NCBI GenBank assembly: GCA_022402525.1
Contig: JAKRSB010000133.1
Span: 1-64,000, forward strand
Source of the DNA: Thermosynechococcaceae cyanobacterium MS004
GTDB lineage: Bacteria > Cyanobacteriota > Cyanobacteriia > Thermosynechococcales > Thermosynechococcaceae
Length of the DNA: 64,000 nt
Reading direction: 5' to 3'
A model generated the notes under the pieces. The model was not told the DNA's origin. It ran no database searches and saw nothing but the letters and a program-made list of their open reading frames with translations. Of this stretch, positions 27,524-36,346 are shown one piece after another. The translations under genes and the position numbers were made by a program. Position 1 is the stretch's first letter; each line of letters starts with the position of its first letter.

Positions 27524-27676
27524 ATTGTTTAATGAGCCCTTTATCTCATTAGCCCTTTATCTCAAACGATTTGACCAGAGCGGCTGACTCAAGGTTTTCT
27601 AAAGTCTTTTCCCCGCAGTGTGTTGGTGGCCTGGACTTAACTTTTTCCCAGAGGATTCTACAGGAGCTACATAACA

Positions 27677-28291
27677 ATGCCTGAAACACCGACCAACCCA
27701 TCGAATCAGCCAGACGCAGCATCCGAGAACGCCGCAATCAAAGCAAACACTGCCAAAACAAGCGCTGTCGAAGCAACTATTGCCGAGACGGCCGACCCTG
27801 AGAGTGCGATTCAGCCCCTCGGCCCAGTGTCTAGCCGACTCACTCAGGATGGATTTGCTCATGAATCTCTGGGTGTCGATCACTTGGGCGTCGAAATTCT
27901 AAAGGTTGATCGAGAGGTCTTGGTGCCCTTTGCCACTGCGCTCTATGCCTATGGCTATAACTACCTGCAGTGCCAAGCAGGCTATGACGCAGGCCCTGGG
28001 AAAGAGCTGGTTAGTATGTATCACTTGGTTAAGGTCAAGCAAGACGCAACCCAGTCAGAAGAAGTGCGGGTGAAAGTCTTCTTGCCCCGTGAAGATCCGC
28101 GTGTTCCTTCCCTCTACTGGATCTGGAAGACGGCAGACTGGCAAGAGCGAGAAACCTACGATATGTACGGCATTATCTACGAAGGTCACCCTAACCTGAA
28201 GCGGATTTTAATGCCGGAAGATTGGGTTGGCTGGCCACTCCGCAAGGACTATATCAGCCCAGATTTCTACGAGCTACAAGAAGCCTATTAG
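27677..28291 (+). CDS. ndhJ: NAD(P)H-quinone oxidoreductase subunit J
   Basis: 204 residues. The first about 60 are an Ala/Thr/Pro-rich extension not seen in most NdhJ. The conserved body follows: [71 protein letters not shown] and [19 protein letters not shown]. It is a peripheral-arm subunit of NDH-1, lying next to NdhK in the complex. AGGAG lies about 12 nt before the ATG. It is separated from ndhC by 253 bp. Confidence 0.95.
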   Translation: MPETPTNPSNQPDAASENAAIKANTAKTSAVEATIAETADPESAIQPLGPVSSRLTQDGFAHESLGVDHLGVEILKVDREVLVPFATALYAYGYNYLQCQAGYDAGPGKELVSMYHLVKVKQDATQSEEVRVKVFLPREDPRVPSLYWIWKTADWQERETYDMYGIIYEGHPNLKRILMPEDWVGWPLRKDYISPDFYELQEAY

Positions 28292-28315
28292 GTTGTTTTA
28301 GAGAGAGATTCTGGT

Positions 28316-28639
28316 CTAAAGATACTCTGGCTCTTGCAGCCCAACGGCGATCGCGCAGCAAGCAAAGCCCAGCAGCAGCGGAATAGGCGAAAGGGTGAGT
28401 GCAGTCCAGGCGATCGCCCCCAAGGCCAGTACCAGCACCGCTAGACTCAAAATCTTGGCTTGGGGGGATAGGGTGTGCTTGTCATAAAACCGTTCAATAG
28501 CACTTCTGGGAACTGGAACCGGCATAAATGAACCCGGCGGAAATGCCCAAAACTGGCGGTGTTCTATAAATAGATCGGTCCAGCCCTGTTCCTGACACCA
28601 ATGCTGCAGATATTGATAAAGAACGTTAGGCATAGGCAT
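28316..28639 (-). CDS. Small membrane protein, function unknown
   Basis: 107 residues. A soluble first half (VLYQYLQHWCQEQGWTDLFIEHRQFWAFPPG...VPVP) is followed by two helices at about 60-100 (ILSLAVLVLALGAIAWTAL and PIPLLLGFACCAIAVGL). The acidic end is LQEPEYL. It looks like a conserved cyanobacterial protein but I know no name. It is convergent with ndhJ, 24 nt apart. Confidence 0.65.
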   Translation of the reverse strand: MPMPNVLYQYLQHWCQEQGWTDLFIEHRQFWAFPPGSFMPVPVPRSAIERFYDKHTLSPQAKILSLAVLVLALGAIAWTALTLSPIPLLLGFACCAIAVGLQEPEYL

Positions 28640-28982
28640 GGTCGCTGGCTCTTTGAAAATGAAGAGAGAAGGGAGTCGCTTACACAGTGACTGGAGAGGA
28701 CAGGGGACTGAATGTAGAAACCCAAAGAGATAAATCAGTCCTGGTTCAAATCCAGTATTTTGCAGCCTAACAAACCCTTCTCTCTGGGTGCGACCCTAAA
28801 TAATAATTCTTAATTCAAAAATCTGTTTCTGTCCTTTGAAACAGCGGCAAAGCCTTGCTAGGCAAAGTTTCTGTCGCAAGACGTAAAGCGCAGAGAAATG
28901 AAATTCTCTACGCTCTCAAAAGTAATCTTAAATTAAGGATTGCTGTAGATAAAAGTAGCAGTTAATACAGCGCTCAAAGCGC
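28640..28982. other. Gene-free spacer
   Basis: About 340 bp upstream of the unknown membrane protein and downstream of secG. It contains a T-arm-like CTGGTTCAAATCCAG at 28741-28755 but no acceptor stem, so no tRNA is called. Nothing else is evident. Confidence 0.5.
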
Positions 28983-29213
28983 TTACGAATCTAGCCAGCC
29001 AGCACTCAAAATCACGGTCAACGCCATAAATAAGATGGTCAACGTCCATGTGATGCGATTTAGGGTTGTTTCGGCACTTTTTGTGCTGGTAAATAGCTGC
29101 GCCTGTCCACCAATTGCCCCCAATCCATCTCCCTTAGGGCTATGGAGAAGCACTAAAATCGTCATCCCAACGCCACAAAAAGCCCAAATACCTTGAAGAA
29201 CTTGAACAATCAT
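28983..29213 (-). CDS. secG: Preprotein translocase subunit SecG
   Basis: 76 residues with two membrane helices (ILQ..WAFCGVGMTILVLL and ITWTLTILFMALTVILSAG) joined by the conserved loop HSPKGDGLGAIGGQAQLF. SecG helps SecA drive proteins through SecYEG. It lies downstream of gpmI on the same strand, an arrangement seen in other cyanobacteria, with a 270-bp gap. Confidence 0.93.
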   Translation of the reverse strand: MIVQVLQGIWAFCGVGMTILVLLHSPKGDGLGAIGGQAQLFTSTKSAETTLNRITWTLTILFMALTVILSAGWLDS

Positions 29214-29482
29214 TCTATCTACTTAAACCCTATGAAATGAAAGTTGCAACTAATGCTTGAACTTAACGCTTGAAATTAACTCTTTTACGACATCGACGGG
29301 CTTTACCATTGATGTAGCATCGCCGACGGAATGCTCTGCGGCACGAGCTTCTTGTTTATTCTACCTTGGTCTAATTCTATCCCGAATTCTGCAGAGAGCT
29401 AGTTTGCAGCACTCAGAGCAGAATATAAGATAAACAAGCCCTGCCTCAGGATGGTGAAAGTCAGGAGGCAATGAGAAATTAC

Positions 29483-31084
29483 CTAAAGACGGATGCGCAC
29501 GGGCCCTTTATTGGGTCGCAAATCGACTCCCGCAGGCTGAATGAGTGATACGCCCGTCATTTCTTCTGGCTTAGGCAGTCCTAAAATTTCTAGAATGGTG
29601 GGTGCAATATCCGCTAGACATCCATTGGAGGCGAGGTTAACTTCTGTGCCGTGACCTGGAATTTTACGCTGTTCTCCCTCCACCACAATAAACGGGACGG
29701 GATTAGTGGTGTGGGCTGTCCAGGGGTTGCCAGATTCGTCCCACATATATTCGGCATTGCCGTGATCTGCGGTAATTAAGGCGGTGCCGCCAACCTTCCC
29801 AATTTGTTCAACCAGCAATCCCAGACATTTATCCACCGTCTCGATCGCCTTGATGGTTGCTTCCATGTTGCCCGTATGCCCAACCATATCTGGGTTGGCA
29901 TAATTGATCACAATCAGCGAATACACCTGCTGCTTAACGGCTGCGATCGCTGCTTCGGTCACTTTCTGTGCAGACATCGCCGGTGCTCTGTCGTAGGTTG
30001 GCACCATAGGGCTAGAAATTAACTCACGCTCTTCCCCTTCTAGGGGATCTTCTAGACCGCCGTTAAAAAAATAGGTCACATGGGCATACTTTTCAGTCTC
30101 TGCGAGGCGGTATTGCCGAAGACCATGATTGGCAACGATTTCGCCCAAGATGTTGTTGAGGTTTTGCGGCTCAAAGGCTACCTTGACCGGAAAGCTGGAG
30201 TCATACTGGGTAAAGGTGACAAAGTGCAGCGGCGTGATAAAAGATGGGCGCTCAAAGCCCTTAAAATCAGGGTCTACAAAGCTTTGGGTCAACTGTCGGG
30301 CGCGGTCAGGGCGAAAGTTAAAAAAGATGAGGCCATCATTGGGTGCGATCGCACCTGGTGCAATTCGAGTGGGCAGTACAAACTCATCGGTAATGTTCTC
30401 AGCATAGGCGGACTGGAGCACCTCTACCGCTGATCGAGGCTCCAGCGCACTTTCCTGGGTCATCGCAACATAGGCTTTTTGCACCCGATCCCATCGATGA
30501 TCCCGATCCATGGCGTAGTAGCGACCGCTCAGGGTCACAATGCGGCCGATGCCAAGGTGGGCAATTTCTGCCTGAATGCGCTGAATTTCTTCAATGCCGC
30601 TCGTGGGTGCGGTATCTCGCCCATCCAGAATGGCGTGAATGCAGACGTCTTTAATGCCAAACTGCTTGGCCATCTTCAGTAAGGCAAACAGATGACTCAG
30701 GTGAGAGTGGACGCCCCCTTGGGAACAAAGCCCCACCAGATGGAGCTTGCCCTGGCTCTGAAGCACCTGTTGACAGACCTCCGCTAAGACAGGATTCTCT
30801 GGAAATTTTCCCTCCTCTGCCGCATCTGAAATTCTGACAAGCTCCTGGGGAACGGTACGCCCTGCGCCAATATTGAGGTGCCCCACTTCGGAGTTTCCCA
30901 TTTGCCCTTTTGGCAGCCCCACCGCCTTCCCAGAGGTTTGAATGAGGGTGCTGGGGTAAGCTTCCCACAAACTGTCTACGACCGGGGTATGGGACGCTGC
31001 GATCGCATTTCCATCAGTTTCCTCACGGTAGCCCCAGCCATCCAAAATCACCAGAACGACAGGAGACACGGAAGTCTGAGCCAT
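29483..31084 (-). CDS. gpmI: 2,3-bisphosphoglycerate-independent phosphoglycerate mutase
   Basis: Interconverts 3- and 2-phosphoglycerate in glycolysis. 533 residues with the alkaline-phosphatase fold: DGWGYRE, the phosphoserine loop MGNSEVGHLNIGAGR, LVGLCSQGGVHSH, ILDGRDTAP, RYYAMDRDHRWDR, NFRPDRARQL, NYANPDMVGHTG and ITADHGNAEYM (metal ligands). The start at 31084 gives the family N-terminus MAQTSVSPVVLVILDGWG; eight more codons are open upstream. Confidence 0.95.
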   Translation of the reverse strand: MAQTSVSPVVLVILDGWGYREETDGNAIAASHTPVVDSLWEAYPSTLIQTSGKAVGLPKGQMGNSEVGHLNIGAGRTVPQELVRISDAAEEGKFPENPVLAEVCQQVLQSQGKLHLVGLCSQGGVHSHLSHLFALLKMAKQFGIKDVCIHAILDGRDTAPTSGIEEIQRIQAEIAHLGIGRIVTLSGRYYAMDRDHRWDRVQKAYVAMTQESALEPRSAVEVLQSAYAENITDEFVLPTRIAPGAIAPNDGLIFFNFRPDRARQLTQSFVDPDFKGFERPSFITPLHFVTFTQYDSSFPVKVAFEPQNLNNILGEIVANHGLRQYRLAETEKYAHVTYFFNGGLEDPLEGEERELISSPMVPTYDRAPAMSAQKVTEAAIAAVKQQVYSLIVINYANPDMVGHTGNMEATIKAIETVDKCLGLLVEQIGKVGGTALITADHGNAEYMWDESGNPWTAHTTNPVPFIVVEGEQRKIPGHGTEVNLASNGCLADIAPTILEILGLPKPEEMTGVSLIQPAGVDLRPNKGPVRIRL

Positions 31085-31349
31085 AGGGATTTCTTGTCCT
31101 AAAAGCAATGTAATTTTGTTGCAATAATAACATTACCCTTAGGGGTTCCCCTAATTTGAGTTCAAGAATTTGTGTAGGCAGCGGCCAGACTCAAGCTAAA
31201 CCTCAAGCCCAGCCACGCTCCATCAGGATAAAAGCCTGACCGATTGACCTGACATTTTGAGAGAATTGCCGTGCCTAATCCTCTACTAATTTTGTGCTGA
31301 GTTGGATGCTTAATTGAGTGTTTAATTAAGTGCTTAATTCGAAGCCTGA

Positions 31350-32573
31350 TTAATTCGAAGCCTGATTGTTGCTAGGTACGACAGCCTGGGTTGCCGCAGC
31401 AGTCCGATTGGGCGTGGCCTGTGCGGTCAACCGCGCGGTTTGGAGCGCTGTTGCAAGCTGTGTAAGGGTTGATTGGAGTTCCGGTGTGGGGTCAACTGCT
31501 ACTAGTTCACCCTGATTGGCCTGGAGTGTTTCAAAGTGAAGGTGTGGCCCTGTTGAGTTGCCCGTGCTGCCCACGAGTCCAATGACGGTACCTTGCTGTA
31601 CCCATTGCCCTGGCTTCACAAACACTTCGGAAAGGTGAGCATAGCGGGTTTCTGCACTGCCCTGGTTGTGGTCTAGCAGAATAGAAAGACCGTAGCCCCC
31701 TAAAAATTCAGCAAGGCTCACGCGGCCAGAGTAGGCGGCGAGGACAGGGGTGCCCATCGGTGCGCCGAGGTCAGTGCCAGAATGGAAGCGCCACTCCCCG
31801 CTGATGGGGTGAATGCGCCAGCCAAAGACGGAGGTAATGTCCACGGGGATGGGTAGGGGGAAAATCATGCGCTCACCGTTGGGGAAAATCCACTTCAAAG
31901 GATTTGCGCCAGTGACTGGCTTGAGAGCCAGGTTGGAAGGAGGTGCAACGGTATATTGCAGGGTGTTTTGAACCGTCTGGGCGCTTGTGCCTTGAGGGCT
32001 GGGGCTGTCCCAGTTGGTGGGTACATTCGCCCAGGCGGGCTGAGTTTCGCTGCGTGAAGGCATGGTGTAGAGCTGCTGTGCGGGCGGGGTGCCACAGAGG
32101 CTACTGGCGATCGCCTGTCCAGTGCCGTAGGCTGACTGACAGCCGGAGGAGCGCTCATTGACGACTACACGCTCTGGCGGGCTGTAGGGTTCCGTTGCGC
32201 CAATGCTGTAGTCTTGTGTGTCGATGTAGGGGTCGGAGGCGCGCTCCGATTGAGCGGGGTCTGTTTGTGCCTGGGGTGAATTTGGTGCCGTTTCAGAGTA
32301 AAAGTCTGGGGCTGGCTCGGCCGACTGAATTGAAAGATCGGGTTCAGGCGCGGCCTCAAAGACTGGGGCGGTTTCAAAGACTGGGGCGGCTTCCGGTGCT
32401 GGGGCAGTTTCGGGCAAAGCAATTTCCTCTGCGATCGCCGATGCAACCAGATTCATAGGAAGCGAAATTCCTAGAATGCTGCACCAAAGGCCAGCCAGCA
32501 GTAGGGGAGACGCCTTGGGGGCTGGGTGGCGTTGTGAGCGTTGCTTTGACAACTCAGACCGTTTATAAACCAT
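31350..32573 (-). CDS. M23 family peptidoglycan endopeptidase
   Basis: 407 residues from ATG 32573 (AAAGG 11 nt upstream). A signal segment (LLLAGLWCSILGISLPMNLVASAIAEE) is followed by a long Pro/Ala/Glu/Ser-rich linker with 6-residue repeats (APVFET, APVFEA; 18-bp units). The C-terminal LytM domain carries HSGTDLGAP (zinc His and Asp), RYAHLSEV and GPHLHFE. All metal ligands are present, so it is probably an active wall hydrolase rather than an EnvC/NlpD-type activator. Exported to the periplasm. Confidence 0.9.
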   Translation of the reverse strand: MVYKRSELSKQRSQRHPAPKASPLLLAGLWCSILGISLPMNLVASAIAEEIALPETAPAPEAAPVFETAPVFEAAPEPDLSIQSAEPAPDFYSETAPNSPQAQTDPAQSERASDPYIDTQDYSIGATEPYSPPERVVVNERSSGCQSAYGTGQAIASSLCGTPPAQQLYTMPSRSETQPAWANVPTNWDSPSPQGTSAQTVQNTLQYTVAPPSNLALKPVTGANPLKWIFPNGERMIFPLPIPVDITSVFGWRIHPISGEWRFHSGTDLGAPMGTPVLAAYSGRVSLAEFLGGYGLSILLDHNQGSAETRYAHLSEVFVKPGQWVQQGTVIGLVGSTGNSTGPHLHFETLQANQGELVAVDPTPELQSTLTQLATALQTARLTAQATPNRTAAATQAVVPSNNQASN

Positions 32574-32621
32574 GGATAACAAACCTTTGCACACAGAACC
32601 ATTCAAGACAAATGCGACCAA

Positions 32622-32945
32622 TGCAGCGGCAATATCACAGCATGGTGACTGCTGTATTTTGATTGCGGTATTTGATCTTCTATATATTATGTATTACCGC
32701 CGGGAGAGATGGCTGCTCATTTTTAGGCTTAACGCTCAAAAATAGGTTTTAAAAGGGATGGGATTTATTCACCATGTGAATAGACAGGACTCAATCGATA
32801 TGTTCGATTAAGGTCAAGATTCAAGGTCAAGATCGCCTTGTGTCCCTTCGGAGTAAATTACTGGAGAAAGAAATTTAAAGTATGGACTAGGCAAGCTAGG
32901 ATAGTCAGCAAAATCTATTTTCCTTTCGGTAGCGGTTACTTCTGC
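32622..32945. other. Divergent spacer
   Basis: About 320 bp between the M23 peptidase gene and pgeF, read outward in both directions. AT-rich around 32640-32800; probably holds both promoters. No further feature seen. Confidence 0.5.
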
Positions 32946-33848
32946 ATGCATACATGGTCTTGGCAAACCTGGGAGGGGTCATCTTATTTGACCTGCAGTC
33001 TCCTAAGTCCGTGGCCTCATGGGTTTTTCACCCGTCAAACTTGGCCTCAAACGCCAGACGACTTAATTTCTGCCCTTCGTCCCGGCATTCGTTCGTTGCG
33101 AGTGAAGCAGGTTCACGGCAATCGGGTTTTAAATACGAGTGAGATTCTGGAATTCTTAGCGCAGCAGGGTGGTGATACGAAGCCTTGGCCAGAAGCGGAT
33201 GGGCTGGTGAGCGATATATCAGGAGAAAATAGCCCAGCAAGCAATATTTCAGCAAGCAACATTCCGGCAAACGAAATTCCAGTAAATGAACTTGAAGACT
33301 ATGGGGTGTGGGCTTGTTCGGCGGACTGTACCCCGATTTTGATTGCGGATGAACGAACGGGAAGTGTGGCAGCAGTCCATGCGGGCTGGCGGGGGACGGC
33401 TGCTAAGGTTTTACCCCATGCTATTGTGCGGATGCAGGTCAACGGCAGTAACCTATCGGATTTGCGGGTGGCGATGGGGCCAGCGATCGCGGGAGAAGTG
33501 TATCAGGTGCCCATTGAGGTGGCCGCAGCGGTCGGGAAAAGCATTCTAGAGCTCGATGGTTTAGACTTGCCTAGCCCTACCCTCGCGGATCAAACCATCA
33601 CTGAAATGCTGATGGAGTTTCCCAGCCCCCCAATCCTGCCGGATGACAGACCAGGGCATGTTCGTCTTGATGTCCGACAGATTAATGTCTTACAGCTTGA
33701 GCAAATTGGCCTTAGTCCCTTACAAATTTCTGTCTCGGAGCACTGTACGTTTCAAGACCCAGAGCGCTTTTTTTCCTACCGACGGGACAACCTCAAGAAA
33801 GTCCAGTGGTCAGGCATTGTGAGTCGGCACTGTGAATCGGCATTGTGA
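32946..33848 (+). CDS. pgeF: Peptidoglycan editing factor PgeF (YfiH, laccase-like)
   Basis: About 300 residues from ATG 32946. Metal/active-site motifs are VKQVHGNRV, ACSADCTPILIAD and VHAGWRGT, then SEHCTFQDPERFFSYRRD. Family members remove L-Ser-containing stem peptides (PgeF) or act on purine nucleosides; older annotation is multicopper laccase-like. A 4 x 15 bp in-frame array (33234-33293) encodes a loop of PASNI, SASNI, PANEI and PVNEL units just before ACSADC, an insertion absent from typical members. The frame runs 36 codons further upstream without family match. Confidence 0.88.
   Translation: MHTWSWQTWEGSSYLTCSLLSPWPHGFFTRQTWPQTPDDLISALRPGIRSLRVKQVHGNRVLNTSEILEFLAQQGGDTKPWPEADGLVSDISGENSPASNISASNIPANEIPVNELEDYGVWACSADCTPILIADERTGSVAAVHAGWRGTAAKVLPHAIVRMQVNGSNLSDLRVAMGPAIAGEVYQVPIEVAAAVGKSILELDGLDLPSPTLADQTITEMLMEFPSPPILPDDRPGHVRLDVRQINVLQLEQIGLSPLQISVSEHCTFQDPERFFSYRRDNLKKVQWSGIVSRHCESAL
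33234..33293 (+). repeat. 4 x 15 bp in-frame array in pgeF
   Basis: Units CCAGCAAGCAATATT, TCAGCAAGCAACATT, CCGGCAAACGAAATT and CCAGTAAATGAACTT encode four five-residue repeats in a loop of the enzyme. Confidence 0.95.
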
Positions 33849-33924
33849 GTCCATCAAAGCCTGATTAGAGGAGTCGGGCTTCTGCGCTTTACTCTGTGCT
33901 GTATTTATTCTGCGCTGACGGAGT

Positions 33925-34938
33925 TTACCCTCCATGACGTTTTTGGTGCCACTGCCAAGCATGTTCGAGGATGGTTTCGATGTCGGCATACTGGGGGTTC
34001 CAGCCTAGGGTCTTAATGGCTTTGGTCGCGCTGCCGATGAGGATGGCCGGGTCCCCTGCCCGCCGCAGCCCTTCTTCAACGGCAATGGGCTGTCCCGTCA
34101 CTTTCTTGGCGGCGGCGATCACTTCTTTCACGGAAAATCCATCCCCGTTTCCTAGGTTGAAGACGGCGGTTTCACCGCTGTTGAGCAGGTAGCTTAAGCC
34201 CAAGACATGGGCATCGGCGAGGTCTGTGACGTGGATATAGTCTCGGATGCAGGTGCCGTCTGGGGTTTTGTAGTCGGTGCCATAGACCGTAATGCGATCG
34301 CGTAGGCCCAGGGCCGTCATGAGCACCAGAGGAATGAGATGGGTTTCTGGGTCATGGTCTTCTCCCAGGCGACCTTGGGGATCGGCTCCCGCCGCGTTAA
34401 AGTAGCGAAACCGCACAGAGCGTAAGCCGTAGGCGCGGTCAAAATCCTCAAGAATTTCCTCAACCATCAGCTTGGTCATGCCGTAGGGGTTGATGGGCGC
34501 TTGAGGGTGATCTTCAGGGATGGGGATTTGGTGCGGGTTGCCGTAGGTGGCACAGGTGGAAGAAAACACAAACTGATAGACCTCAGCTTGTACCATGGCT
34601 TCTAGAAGCGTGAGGGTGCCAACGACGTTGTTCCGGTAATACTTGGCCGGTTCTGTCACTGATTCGCCCACATAGGCATAGGCCGCAAAATGCAGCACCG
34701 CTTCGATGGGGTAGTTGGCAAATACCTGGTCGAGTAGGGCGCGATCGCTAATGTCTCCGGCAATAAATTCAACCTGAAGCGTTTCGATAATATCTCGATG
34801 GCCGTAGACCAAGTTGTCTAGCACAACGACTCGATACCCCGCTTCTTTTAGGGCCAAGACCGTGTGGGATCCAATGTATCCAGCACCCCCCGTCACTAAA
34901 ACCGTTGGCATATCCATTGGCATATCTGGCATATCCAT
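33925..34938 (-). CDS. galE: UDP-glucose 4-epimerase
   Basis: Interconverts UDP-glucose and UDP-galactose for polysaccharides and galactolipids. 337 residues: NAD loop TGGAGYIGSH, DNLVYGH, HFAAYAYVGES, the catalytic STCATYGNP and YGMTK (Tyr/Lys), RYFNAAGADP and TPDGTCIRDYIHV. A short repetitive N-terminus (MDMPDMPMDMP) precedes the fold, so the true start may be 8 codons in. Its start overlaps the stop of gshB by one base (TGATG), pointing to coupled translation. Confidence 0.95.
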   Translation of the reverse strand: MDMPDMPMDMPTVLVTGGAGYIGSHTVLALKEAGYRVVVLDNLVYGHRDIIETLQVEFIAGDISDRALLDQVFANYPIEAVLHFAAYAYVGESVTEPAKYYRNNVVGTLTLLEAMVQAEVYQFVFSSTCATYGNPHQIPIPEDHPQAPINPYGMTKLMVEEILEDFDRAYGLRSVRFRYFNAAGADPQGRLGEDHDPETHLIPLVLMTALGLRDRITVYGTDYKTPDGTCIRDYIHVTDLADAHVLGLSYLLNSGETAVFNLGNGDGFSVKEVIAAAKKVTGQPIAVEEGLRRAGDPAILIGSATKAIKTLGWNPQYADIETILEHAWQWHQKRHGG

Positions 34939-35918
34939 CAGACGTCAAAGTATCCTCGTTTTGTATTTGCTAGCCATTCAACCACGCGATCGCCCAGACG
35001 CACACCATCCAGCCGATCAATTTCTCGAATCCCCGTGGGGCTGGTGACGTTGATCTCGGTGAGGTAGCCCCCAATGACATCAATGCCCACAAAGAGTAAG
35101 CCAAATTTACGGAGGGTAGGCGCTAGCTGCTGACAGATGGACTGCTCCCGCTCCGTCAGGGAAGACTGCGCCACCCGGCCACCCGTGGCCATATTGCCCC
35201 GAAATTCCTTGCCGGACGGGATGCGGTTGACCGCCCCAATCGGCTCACCGTTTAGCAAAATAATGCGCTTGTCGCCCTCCTGCGCCTGGGGCAGATACTC
35301 CTGCACCATGACCGGAAGCTGCCCCTGAAGGGTGCTGATTTCAATGAGCGAGTTAAAATTGCGATCGCCCGCCGCCAGGAGCAAAATTCCCTCGCCAGCC
35401 TTGCCGCCAAGGGGCTTCAGCACCGCCATCCCTTTAGCCTCTACAAATTCACCAATCACCGACTTATCTTGAGAGACAATCGTATCGGGAATAGCATCCT
35501 TAAACTGCAGGGCAAACATCTTTTCGTTGGCAGCCCGCAGCCCTTGGGGATGGTTTAAAACCAGGGTCTTGTTGGGGTCAATATAGTCTAAGAGATAGGT
35601 TGCGTAGAGATAGGCCGTGGACACTGGCGGATCTTTCCGCATCAAAACGGCGTCCATCTGCTCCAACGGAATCAGCGTCGATTCTCCGAGAGAATACCAA
35701 GGCTGGGGGGCTTTCCAGATTCCGTCCTTAAGCGCAACTGGCTGGATTGTAATAGGCCGCGTGAAGGCCCAAGCCTTAGACTCAATGACCTGAAGATTTT
35801 CTGCCTGTGCAACCCAAACCTCATGGCCTTGGCCTTGAGCTGCTTCCATCAGCGCCACACTCGTGTCGTGACCAGGGTCAAGCCGCTCTATAGGGTCAAC
35901 AATAAATGCAAGTTTCAC
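34938..35918 (-). CDS. gshB: Glutathione synthetase
   Basis: Joins gamma-glutamylcysteine and glycine using ATP. 326 residues with the ATP-grasp order: KLAFIVDPIERLDPGHDTSVALM, MRKDPPVSTAYLYATYLLD, NHPQGLRAANEKMFALQF, VLKPLGGKAGEGILLL, QEYLPQAQEGDKRI, GAVNRIPSGKEFRGN, GIDVIGGYLTEINVTSPTG. Usually a glutaredoxin gene sits beside it in cyanobacteria; here galE is translationally coupled downstream and no grx is seen. Confidence 0.96.
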   Translation of the reverse strand: MKLAFIVDPIERLDPGHDTSVALMEAAQGQGHEVWVAQAENLQVIESKAWAFTRPITIQPVALKDGIWKAPQPWYSLGESTLIPLEQMDAVLMRKDPPVSTAYLYATYLLDYIDPNKTLVLNHPQGLRAANEKMFALQFKDAIPDTIVSQDKSVIGEFVEAKGMAVLKPLGGKAGEGILLLAAGDRNFNSLIEISTLQGQLPVMVQEYLPQAQEGDKRIILLNGEPIGAVNRIPSGKEFRGNMATGGRVAQSSLTEREQSICQQLAPTLRKFGLLFVGIDVIGGYLTEINVTSPTGIREIDRLDGVRLGDRVVEWLANTKRGYFDV

Positions 35919-36346
35919 AAATCAATACTCTGGAAATCACTACTCTAGGCAGTTTTGAGGGAGGATGCAAAAAGCCATCCACGTTTAGAGTGCCGAGATC
36001 AGCCAATCAAGCTGCACCACAAGCTGTACCATAAGTTGCACCGCTGCACCAATGGACAGCTTAACCAGTATTGTAACGGGTCGGCTGGACAAAGCAGACC
36101 ATTTCACAAACCCCAACGAACCTTCTGAACAAGCCTTCCGACTGACGCTGTGGATGGAGATGTTGTGAATGGAGATGTTGTGGATGGAACGGTCAGGCTT
36201 GGCTCTTTGAATTCTGGACACGAAGAGTTCGGAATTCTTTGCGTTCAGAAAAAAGACGGGCGTTCTTTGCGGTCTGCTGTCCTTCACAGTGGCTACAAGG
36301 CTTTGAGGTAATATAAAGGCTGAACGATAAGAGCTTCAGCAAAATC
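35919..36346. other. Divergent spacer with a 15-bp array
   Basis: About 430 bp between gshB and leuC. It contains imperfect GCTGCACC/AGCTGTACC copies near 36006-36050 and a 15-bp array at 36150-36194. A minus-strand frame reading SIHNISIHNIS crosses the array but has no other support. Confidence 0.6.
36150..36194. repeat. About 2.6 x 15 bp tandem array
   Basis: GTGGATGGAGATGTT, GTGAATGGAGATGTT, then a partial GTGGATGGA in the gshB-leuC spacer. Confidence 0.9.

Noticed and set aside
28741-28755. T-arm-like CTGGTTCAAATCCAG
   Set aside because: No matching acceptor, D-arm or anticodon stem could be placed around it, so no tRNA is called.
35985-36287. 100-codon minus-strand frame with SIHN repeats
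   Set aside because: It crosses a 15-bp array in a spacer, has no ribosome binding site and no recognisable sequence.
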